Below are positions 1-4,485 of a stretch of 6,605 bases of DNA, in pieces (position 1 is the stretch's first letter; every line of letters starts with the position of its first letter). Origin of the DNA: an uncultured Clostridia bacterium (GTDB lineage: Bacteria > Bacillota > Clostridia > Christensenellales > CAG-138). The notes below the pieces were generated by a model, which worked only from the letters and a program-made list of their open reading frames with translations, did not search any database and was not told the origin of the DNA. Location of the stretch: contig CAMHDC010000076.1 in NCBI GenBank assembly GCA_946183765.1, positions 1 to 6,605 on the forward strand. Reading direction: 5' to 3'. The position numbers and the translations under genes were made by a program.

Positions 1-314
1 CCGATTTCTCCGAGAGCAAGGATCGGAAGATCTTCGAGCGGGAGAAGCTGCGGCTGAGCCTGTCCCTCGCCGCCATGGACGCCCGGGAAGGGCGGCTGCG
101 GCTGTTCATGCTCCACTACCCGCCCTTCAACGAGAAGGGGGAGCCCACGGAGTTTGCCAATCTCCTGGTGGGGCGTGCCGATCACTGCGTTTACGGGCAC
201 CTGCACGGGCGCTCCTGTTTGGGGGGGTTCGAGGGAGCGTATGAAGGAACGGCGTATACCCTGGTCTCGGCGGACCATCTCAAATTCGTGCCCCGGCTGA
301 TCGCAGAATTATAA
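1..314 (+). CDS. Metallophosphoesterase, C-terminal part (5' end outside window)
   Basis: This is the last 103 codons of a calcineurin-like phosphoesterase; the frame is open from base 3 and ends at TAA (312-314). Two signatures of the fold are visible: LHYPPFN, with its histidine codon at 114-116, and YGHLHG, with histidine codons at 198-200 and 204-206. In this superfamily such histidines hold the two-metal centre that hydrolyses phosphoesters. The overall pattern (charged FERE stretch, LHYPPFN, YGHLHG, then a VSADHLKF segment near the end) resembles the small cytoplasmic predicted phosphohydrolases of the COG1768 type common in Firmicutes. That assignment is from memory of the family, and the substrate is unknown. 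The N-terminal metal-binding DxH motif lies outside the window. The amidase gene follows after 26 bases on the same strand, so the two may be co-transcribed. The reading frame is intact with no sign of decay. Confidence 0.85.
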   Translation, partial: DFSESKDRKIFEREKLRLSLSLAAMDAREGRLRLFMLHYPPFNEKGEPTEFANLLVGRADHCVYGHLHGRSCLGGFEGAYEGTAYTLVSADHLKFVPRLIAEL

Positions 315-334
315 TCAGAAAGCGCACATACACT
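306..334 (+). promoter_or_regulatory. Candidate promoter for the amidase (sigma-E-like -10, or sigma-A -10)
   Basis: Bases 327-334 read CATACACT, an exact match to the Bacillus sigma-E -10 consensus CATACANT. Fourteen bases upstream, GAATTAT (306-312) is a partial match to the sigma-E -35 element. Sigma-E drives cwlD in Bacillus subtilis, so the coincidence is notable. The geometry is awkward: transcription would begin at about 341, the annotated start codon. A perfect TATAAT also lies at 310-315, overlapping the upstream stop codon, but no matching sigma-A -35 is seen. Confidence 0.25.
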
Positions 335-340
335 GAGCCT

Positions 341-1018
341 GTGAAGAACAGGCTTTTTGTTTTGCTTTTGGGGCTGCTGCTGGGCTGCGGCAAAGCCGCT
401 GCCGCCCCCGAACGGGAACCGCTGCCCACCCCGGGTCAGTGGTACGTGATCCTGGACGCGGGGCACGGCGGCTTCGACGCCGGGGCGTCCGGGCCGGACA
501 CGGGCGTGAAGGAGAGCGATCTGAATCTGCAGGTGGCCCTGCTGGTCCAGGAAGCTCTGGAGGACGCCGGGGTGCGGGTGCTCATGACCCGGACCGACGC
601 AGGCGCTTTAGGGGACACTAAAAGAGAGGACATGGCCCGGCGGGGGCAGCTCCTTTCGATCGAGGGCGCGGATGCGGCGGTATCCATCCACATGAACAAG
701 TTCACCGACCGGAAGGTCCGGGGGCCTATGGTCTTCTATCAGGCGGGCGCGGAAGCCGGGCAGGCGCTGGCCGCCGCCGTCATAGACAGCCTCACCGACG
801 CCCTGGACCTTTCCCCCCGGCTCCCGAACCCCGGCAACAACTTCGTGACACGGGTGCCGCCCTGCCCCGCCGTGCTGGTGGAGTGCGGGTTTTTGAGCCA
901 CCCCCAGGAGGAACTTCTGCTGCAGGAGCCGGAATATCAACGGGCGATAGCGGAAGCTATCGCCCGGGGGGTGCTGTCGTTTTTGGAGGAGAAAGAAAGT
1001 GCCGCGGCAGCGCCATGA
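341..1018 (+). CDS. cwlD: N-acetylmuramoyl-L-alanine amidase (Amidase_3), CwlD-like
   Basis: This 225-residue zinc amidase cleaves the bond between N-acetylmuramic acid and L-alanine in peptidoglycan. An Amidase_3 domain fills residues ~35-215. Expected zinc and catalytic residues are visible: H42 in DAGHGG, E58 in KESDLNL, H117 in SIHMN, and E181 in LVECGFLS. The N-terminus is a signal sequence ending in LLLGC, so C16 could be a lipidated cysteine; the leucine before the glycine is not ideal for a lipobox, so an ordinary secretory or membrane-anchoring signal is also possible. Length and the near-C-terminal CPAVLVECGFLSHPQEE layout fit CwlD, which in Bacillus works with PdaA to make muramic-delta-lactam in the spore cortex. 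A general autolysin remains possible. The start is GTG with no clear ribosome binding site, but no other start codon preserves the signal sequence. The gene converges on the S-component gene with a 22-base gap. Confidence 0.85.
   Translation: MKNRLFVLLLGLLLGCGKAAAAPEREPLPTPGQWYVILDAGHGGFDAGASGPDTGVKESDLNLQVALLVQEALEDAGVRVLMTRTDAGALGDTKREDMARRGQLLSIEGADAAVSIHMNKFTDRKVRGPMVFYQAGAEAGQALAAAVIDSLTDALDLSPRLPNPGNNFVTRVPPCPAVLVECGFLSHPQEELLLQEPEYQRAIAEAIARGVLSFLEEKESAAAAP
941..966 (+). repeat. Perfect 11-bp inverted repeat with GGAA loop inside the amidase gene
   Basis: Arms at 941-951 and 956-966 are perfectly complementary and are separated by GGAA, a GNRA-type tetraloop. The repeat lies in the coding region for amidase residues 201-209 (alternating Ala and Ile around a Glu). 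A run of five T follows only at 980-984, 13 bases after the stem, so this is not a canonical intrinsic terminator. Confidence 0.8.
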
Positions 1019-1040
1019 CCCCTTTCGTGCTTTTCTCAAA

Positions 1041-1565
1041 TCATTTCATCAATTTCTGCGCCGTTTTATCCAAGAATGGGCAGAGGGGCAAAGATAGGAT
1101 CAGCACGGCGGCATCGGCCACGAAGGCGTAGACGTTCATGCCCGCCCGGACCAGGAACGGCTGGGACTTGATGAGGCTGTCAACAAGGGACTTGACGCCT
1201 AAAATCCCGATGGCAGTAAACAAGACTGCTGCTATCACCCACAGGCTGTATCGGAGCCATTGAGGCTTCGTTCCCTTGGTGGTCTTGAACGTGAGCCCCA
1301 ACCCCAGGCCGATGACCACGTTCCCCAGCGCCCACCCAGGCATACCGCGAAGCCCGCTGGTCAGCAGGCAGTAGAGCACCACACCTAAAGCGCCCACAGC
1401 GGTGCCGCTCAGGGTGCCGAAGCTGTAGCAGTATACGGCCATGGCCACGTATCCAAGACATAGATAATAGTTCTGGAACACGGGTACCTGTACGCACAGG
1501 GCCAGCACCACGAACAGGGCGATGCCGATAGCGGTAGCGGTCAGCTTTTTAAGATTATGATTCAT
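1041..1565 (-). CDS. ECF transporter S component (ECF_ribofla_trS-like)
   Basis: This is a 174-residue, very hydrophobic membrane protein with about five or six predicted transmembrane segments. It resembles substrate-binding S components of energy-coupling factor vitamin transporters, especially the PF07155 family. Visible features are the LKKLTATAIGIALFVVL first helix, the PVFQNYYLCLGYV loop, a glycine-rich helix (SGTAVGALGVVLYCLLTSG) followed by GMPGWALGN, and a final helix before a short basic tail. S components bind a vitamin or precursor and dock to a shared EcfA/EcfA'/EcfT module, none of which is present here, so this would be a group II (solitary) S component. The substrate cannot be told; no riboswitch is recognised upstream. 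The longer frame would begin with TTG at 1586, but the ATG at 1563-1565 is preceded by AAGGAG six bases away and is chosen as the start. It lies 135 bases downstream of the P-loop/CYTH gene on the same strand. Confidence 0.75.
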   Translation of the reverse strand: MNHNLKKLTATAIGIALFVVLALCVQVPVFQNYYLCLGYVAMAVYCYSFGTLSGTAVGALGVVLYCLLTSGLRGMPGWALGNVVIGLGLGLTFKTTKGTKPQWLRYSLWVIAAVLFTAIGILGVKSLVDSLIKSQPFLVRAGMNVYAFVADAAVLILSLPLCPFLDKTAQKLMK

Positions 1566-1571
1566 AGCGAA

Positions 1572-1577
1572 CTCCTT
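1572..1577 (-). promoter_or_regulatory. Ribosome binding site of the S-component gene
   Basis: The minus strand reads AAGGAG, six bases before the ATG at 1563-1565. It decides in favour of this ATG over the upstream in-frame TTG at 1586, which has no comparable site. Confidence 0.8.
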
Positions 1578-1608
1578 CTTTCCCAATATATCAAGACGTT
1601 TTAACAGG

Positions 1609-1638
1609 TTTATCTTCAGTACAGGTCCTTCTTTTCAA
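1609..1638 (-). promoter_or_regulatory. Weak candidate sigma-A promoter for the S-component gene
   Basis: On the minus strand TTGAAA (1638-1633, five of six matches to the -35 consensus) is followed after 18 bases by GATAAA (1614-1609, four of six matches to TATAAT). Transcription would begin near 1602, giving a leader of about 37 bases. The surrounding spacer (1566-1700) is visibly more AT-rich than the genes on either side, which fits a regulatory gap, but the -10 match is modest. Confidence 0.25.
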
Positions 1639-1700
1639 CGAGCCGAATCACGACAGCTACGGTATAATGCGGGCGCGAACCTTATCGCCTCGTTCTGCGT

Positions 1701-2786
1701 TTAGTTTTCCGCCAGGGCCGCGTTACGGTAGGCGGGATCGTCGGTGACCTCGCGGATGAGGCGGAGCTTGGGCGGCAGTACCACGGGGGCATGCTCGTCG
1801 GAGAGCTCGATCTCGCAGATGGCCCTGTCGGTCCAGAAGGGGAACAGGTCGATCTCGAAGTACTGACCTTGATGGATCAGGCGATAGCGGGTCTTGCGGA
1901 TGGTGCGCTTGTTGGGGTCCGCGTTCATGAGGCGGTTGAGATACTCCTTTTGGGTGAGCCGGCGCTCGATCTCCACCCGCTTCAAATCGTTCACAGGCGT
2001 TTTCACGGTCTCGTAGTAGGTATAGTAGCCGTCGGAGCCCTGCTGCCGGACGCGCACCTCCTCCCCGGGATTGGACAGAAGGTACGTCTGGCTGATGTCC
2101 ACCCGGCGGCAGTTGGGCTGGTTCTCCAGCCATTCTACGTCCGGATACTCGATGAGGAATTTGCGCTCTATCTCCAGGGGCACCGGCTCGCCCAGGAAGG
2201 AGAGGATCTCCCGCAGCAGATGCTCCAGCTTGCTCTCGAAGGAGGTGCCGTTGGCGATGATCCGCAAATGGGGATGGCCCGTCCAGGCGGCGATGATCCG
2301 ATCGTCCAGAGCCGCAGCCTGCTCCGGCGTCTCGTACCGGGCGGCGTTGTTGGCCAGGGAGTAGGCTTCAATGGCCCCCTTGGCGGCGGTGACCAGATGG
2401 AAGACGGCGTCATATCGATCCCGCAGCTCCGGCACGCTGGTGTTCATCTCCCGGCACAGCTGGGAAAACTCCTCATCGGTCATATACCCCTTGTTGTCCA
2501 TGGCGCCCCGGTCGCAGACGATCAACACCTTGTCCGCGGGCATGGTCCGGGCGCCCCGCTCGAACAGCCGCTCCTTGGTGAGCTGCAGCTCCATCTGGCA
2601 GCGCTGGTAATCCAGGTTCGTCCCGCAGCCCCAGGGGGTCAGGCCGCCGCCGATAAGCTCCGTGGCGGTCTCGGGGACGAACAGCACCGTATAGCCCTTT
2701 TGGGGCAAATTGTTGGCGATCCAGCTCAGCGCCGTGGTCTTGCCCGCGCAGGGGCCGCCGGTGATGACGATCTTCCGGATGGTCAT
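1701..2786 (-). CDS. P-loop NTPase (AAA_28) fused to CYTH/triphosphate-tunnel domain, TTD14-like
   Basis: This 361-residue soluble protein has two domains. Residues 1-~195 are a P-loop kinase-like domain with Walker A GGPCAGKTT (K16, T17) and a Walker B-like strand VLIVCDRG (D92), resembling AAA_28 / NadR-type nucleotide-binding domains. Residues ~203-355 are a CYTH domain with an intact ExExK signature EIERK (E205, E207, K209). Further tunnel-like charged residues follow: R245 and R247 in EVRVR, K262, E272 and E274, R298 and R300, E311 and D313, E325 and E327. CYTH proteins bind or hydrolyse triphosphate compounds with divalent metal. The same domain order occurs in eukaryotic TTD14, reported to bind GTP and phosphoinositides; the bacterial role is unknown. 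The ATG is preceded by GGAG (2796-2799) nine bases away. The gene lies 69 bases downstream of the desulfidase and is probably co-transcribed. No defect is seen. Confidence 0.8.
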   Translation of the reverse strand: MTIRKIVITGGPCAGKTTALSWIANNLPQKGYTVLFVPETATELIGGGLTPWGCGTNLDYQRCQMELQLTKERLFERGARTMPADKVLIVCDRGAMDNKGYMTDEEFSQLCREMNTSVPELRDRYDAVFHLVTAAKGAIEAYSLANNAARYETPEQAAALDDRIIAAWTGHPHLRIIANGTSFESKLEHLLREILSFLGEPVPLEIERKFLIEYPDVEWLENQPNCRRVDISQTYLLSNPGEEVRVRQQGSDGYYTYYETVKTPVNDLKRVEIERRLTQKEYLNRLMNADPNKRTIRKTRYRLIHQGQYFEIDLFPFWTDRAICEIELSDEHAPVVLPPKLRLIREVTDDPAYRNAALAEN

Positions 2787-2810
2787 GGATCTCTTCTCCT
2801 CTCTTTTGCG

Positions 2811-2836
2811 GTGCCTTTTCCCTCCGGCAAAGGCAC
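2811..2836 (-). repeat. Intercistronic hairpin between desulfidase and P-loop/CYTH genes
   Basis: GTGCCTTT (2811-2818) and AAAGGCAC (2829-2836) form a perfect 8-bp inverted repeat around a 10-base loop. It occupies much of the 69-base gap between the two genes. In minus-strand RNA the 3' side continues with CGCAAAAG and has no U-tract, so termination is unlikely. An RNA-processing or stabilising stem-loop, or a partial attenuator, is possible. The loop carries GGAGG, but no start codon follows at a useful distance. Confidence 0.6.
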
Positions 2837-2855
2837 AACTGCTTCACTCATTCCT

Positions 2856-4151
2856 TCAGCAGGATTCCGTCATGATGTCCAAAATCTCCCGGTCCGTGTC
2901 GCGCATGCCCTCCCGGGCCATGCGGCCTACGGTGCGGATGGTGTTGTCCACGCCCTTCTTGACGATGCCCTCGCCGGAATAAAACTGATTCTTGCCGTGA
3001 ATGTACATTTCATAGCCCATGAGCCCCGCCTCCACGGCCATGGCGATCTTCCCGGCGCAAGAGGGCTTGGCCCCGTCGCAGACCATGCCGGAGAGGATGG
3101 CCAGGGTGTTCACGATGGTGTGGGCGATGACCTCGTATCCGTCCCCGTGGAGATAGGCGATGCCCGCCGCCGCCCCGCAGCCCGCGCTGACCGCCCCGCA
3201 GAAGGCGGAGAGGCGGCCGATGCTGGTCTTCTGGTGGATGGTCACCAGGTTCGACACCACCAGCGCCCTGAGCAGCTTTTCCCGGCCCGCGTTCAGGGCT
3301 TTGGCATACTCGATGACCGGGAGGCTGGCCGTCATGCCCTGGTTCCCACTGCCGGATACGATGACCACGGGCATCTCGCAGCCGCTCATGCGCGCGTCGG
3401 ACCCCGCCGCCGCCGCGGCCTTGGCCCGGACCCGCACGCCGTCCCCCTGGGCTTCGATCAGGGTCTGCCCGATGCGGGCGCCCCAATCGTGGGTCAGCCC
3501 CTCCCGGGAGATGGCGGTATTGTAGGCGATCTGCCGATCCAGCACCACCTCCACGTCGAACAGGTCCACATGATCCGCGAAGTCCACGATCCGCTCCACG
3601 GACAAAAGGCCGTACTCCGGCCCGTCGCCGGATTCGGTCTGCTCTGCGCACGGCCCTTCCTGGGCGAAGAGGCAGCGGCCGTTTTTCTCGATGCGGGTGA
3701 TGTTGGTATGAAAGTCCTCGATGACCACCCGGGCGCTGTCCCCACCGGTCCAGACGGTGACGGCGATATAGAAGACCTTGTCCCCCGGATAGGGGACCAC
3801 CTCAATGGTATGGCTGTCCCGATAGGCGCGGATGGCATCCCTGTCCTTTTCAGCCACGTGGGAGATGACCTGCAGCTGTACGTCCGGGTCTCCGGCTACC
3901 AGGCCCGCCGCCGCCGCGGCCTCGATGCCCCGCATGTACCCGGTGTTGGGCACCACCACGCTCTTCACGTTCTTGATGATGTTCCCGCTGCATTCCACCC
4001 GGCACCTGTCCGGCAGCGCGCCCAGGGCCTGCCGCGCTTTGGCCGCCCCGTAGGCGATGGCGATGGGCTCCGTGCAGCCCGTGGCGGGGATCAGCTCCGC
4101 CTCCAGTATGCGAATATACGCGCCGTAGGCGGGATCGGTCCGATCGAACAT
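2856..4151 (-). CDS. L-cysteine desulfidase / L-serine dehydratase-alpha-like protein (YhaM/CyuA, UPF0597 family)
   Basis: This 431-residue cytoplasmic enzyme belongs to the UPF0597 family, which includes E. coli YhaM/CyuA and the archaeal L-cysteine desulfidase. Characterised members use an oxygen-sensitive [4Fe-4S] cluster to convert L-cysteine to pyruvate, ammonia and sulfide. Counting from the chosen start, candidate cluster cysteines are C26 in PATGCTEP, C318 and C325 in FCGAVSAGCGAAAG, and C358 and C365 in MVCDGAKPSC; a glycine loop SGSGNQG sits at 266-272. Length is normal for the family. An open frame extends to a GTG at 4196, but that codon lies inside a hairpin, whereas the ATG at 4149-4151 has AGGAGG five bases upstream. 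Two Ala-rich runs (AAAAAG) share nearly the same codons. Serine or another beta-substituted amino acid could be the true substrate. It sits between copZ and the P-loop/CYTH gene on the same strand. Confidence 0.88.
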   Translation of the reverse strand: MFDRTDPAYGAYIRILEAELIPATGCTEPIAIAYGAAKARQALGALPDRCRVECSGNIIKNVKSVVVPNTGYMRGIEAAAAAGLVAGDPDVQLQVISHVAEKDRDAIRAYRDSHTIEVVPYPGDKVFYIAVTVWTGGDSARVVIEDFHTNITRIEKNGRCLFAQEGPCAEQTESGDGPEYGLLSVERIVDFADHVDLFDVEVVLDRQIAYNTAISREGLTHDWGARIGQTLIEAQGDGVRVRAKAAAAAGSDARMSGCEMPVVIVSGSGNQGMTASLPVIEYAKALNAGREKLLRALVVSNLVTIHQKTSIGRLSAFCGAVSAGCGAAAGIAYLHGDGYEVIAHTIVNTLAILSGMVCDGAKPSCAGKIAMAVEAGLMGYEMYIHGKNQFYSGEGIVKKGVDNTIRTVGRMAREGMRDTDREILDIMTESC

Positions 4152-4156
4152 AGCGC

Positions 4157-4162
4157 CCTCCT
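4157..4162 (-). promoter_or_regulatory. Ribosome binding site of the cysteine desulfidase gene
   Basis: The minus strand reads AGGAGG, five bases before the ATG at 4149-4151, within the longer purine run AGAGGAGGG (4164-4156). It decides this start over the GTG at 4194-4196, which is buried in a stem-loop. Confidence 0.85.
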
Positions 4163-4181
4163 CTCGCTTCACCACATGAAA

Positions 4182-4204
4182 CAGGAGAGGGGTCACCTCT
4201 CCTG
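4182..4204 (-). terminator. Stem-loop after copZ, possible weak intrinsic terminator
   Basis: A perfect 9-bp stem (CAGGAGAGG at 4182-4190 with CCTCTCCTG at 4196-4204) closes a 5-base loop. It lies 14 bases past the copZ stop and 30 bases before the desulfidase start. On the minus strand it is followed only by TTTC, so the U-tract is short and termination is probably partial. On the plus strand no T-run follows. Confidence 0.5.
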
Positions 4205-4218
4205 CACTAAAGATTTGC

Positions 4219-4425
4219 TTATCCGACTACCTTGAAGCCGATGCTCTCCACAGCCTTTTTGATGGCGTCCAAGGGCAGGTCCTCCTTCAGGACCAGCTCC
4301 ACGGCCTTGGTCACGTGGTCCGCCTTGCAGCTGGCCACCTGGGGCAGGGCCTCCAGGACCCGCTGGAGCCGGGCGGAGCAGCCGCCGCACTTCATGCCGT
4401 CTACGATCAGGTTCAGCGTCTTCAT
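4219..4425 (-). CDS. copZ: CopZ-like heavy-metal-associated (HMA) metallochaperone
   Basis: This small 68-residue protein is a single HMA (ferredoxin-like) domain. The metal-binding motif GMKCGGC places C13 and C16 on the first loop, as in copper chaperones that hand Cu+ to P1B ATPases. The C-terminal half (AIKKAVESIGFKVVG) matches the usual HMA end. Differences from classical CopZ are the GG between the cysteines and an extra C33 with nearby H37 in ASCKADH, which could add metal ligands or a disulfide (inference). The open frame extends 20 codons upstream to overlap the copA stop, but the ATG at 4423-4425 has GGAGG (4434-4438) eight bases upstream and gives a clean domain, so it is taken as the start. 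The gene is 56 bases downstream of copA and has its own predicted promoter. Another soft metal (Zn, Ag, Cd) is possible. Confidence 0.85.
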   Translation of the reverse strand: MKTLNLIVDGMKCGGCSARLQRVLEALPQVASCKADHVTKAVELVLKEDLPLDAIKKAVESIGFKVVG

Positions 4426-4433
4426 ATGTCTTT

Positions 4434-4438
4434 CCTCC
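4434..4438 (-). promoter_or_regulatory. Ribosome binding site of copZ-like gene
   Basis: The minus strand reads GGAGG, eight bases before the ATG at 4423-4425. It selects this internal start over the longer frame reaching 4485. Confidence 0.8.
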
Positions 4439-4455
4439 GTTGCTTTTGTGATTCT

Positions 4456-4485
4456 ATTGTACTCTCTCAGGACCGCCCGTGTCAA
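4456..4485 (-). promoter_or_regulatory. Strong sigma-A-type promoter for copZ, overlapping the copA stop
   Basis: On the minus strand a perfect -35 TTGACA (4485-4480) and a five-of-six -10 TACAAT (4461-4456) are separated by 18 bases. The TGA stop of the ATPase gene lies within the -35 hexamer. Transcription would start near 4449, leaving a leader of about 24 bases that holds the GGAGG site. No CopY-type TACANNTGTA operator or clear palindrome is seen around it, so metal control at this site cannot be claimed. Confidence 0.65.

Noticed and set aside
1019..1040. Possible bidirectional terminator in the 22-base gap between the converging amidase and S-component genes.
   Set aside because: The gap is T-rich but no inverted repeat could be found in it.
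1566..1586. Seven-codon N-terminal extension of the S component starting with TTG at 1586.
   Set aside because: The AAGGAG site lies inside this extension, positioned correctly for the ATG at 1565.
1585..1590. TATATT on the minus strand just upstream of the S-component ribosome binding site.
   Set aside because: The -35 position reads ATAAAC, and the implied transcription start would fall within the ribosome binding site.
1663..1668. Perfect TATAAT on the plus strand in the spacer between the S component and the P-loop/CYTH gene.
   Set aside because: No -35 element at the right distance, and no plus-strand gene downstream in the window.
1674..1699. Imperfect stem (CGCGAAC with GTTCTGCG) just after the P-loop/CYTH stop codon.
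   Set aside because: It has a bulge and an 11-base loop, and on the minus strand it lacks a T-run, so it does not qualify as a terminator for that gene.
3403..3922. Two near-identical ~19-base GC-rich tracts (about 3403-3421 and 3904-3922).
   Set aside because: Both encode runs of alanine in the desulfidase with the same preferred GCG/GCC codons; this is codon bias, not a mobile or regulatory repeat.
4194..4196. GTG start giving the desulfidase 15 extra N-terminal residues.
   Set aside because: It sits in the hairpin loop-stem junction without a ribosome binding site, while the ATG at 4151 has AGGAGG at ideal spacing and matches the usual family length.
1791..4235. An 814-codon plus-strand open frame running antisense to both the P-loop/CYTH gene and the desulfidase gene.
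   Set aside because: Both minus-strand genes have clear domains and good ribosome binding sites. The plus-strand translation is low-complexity, rich in Gly, Ala, His and Asp, with no recognisable domain, as expected for the reverse complement of GC-rich codons.
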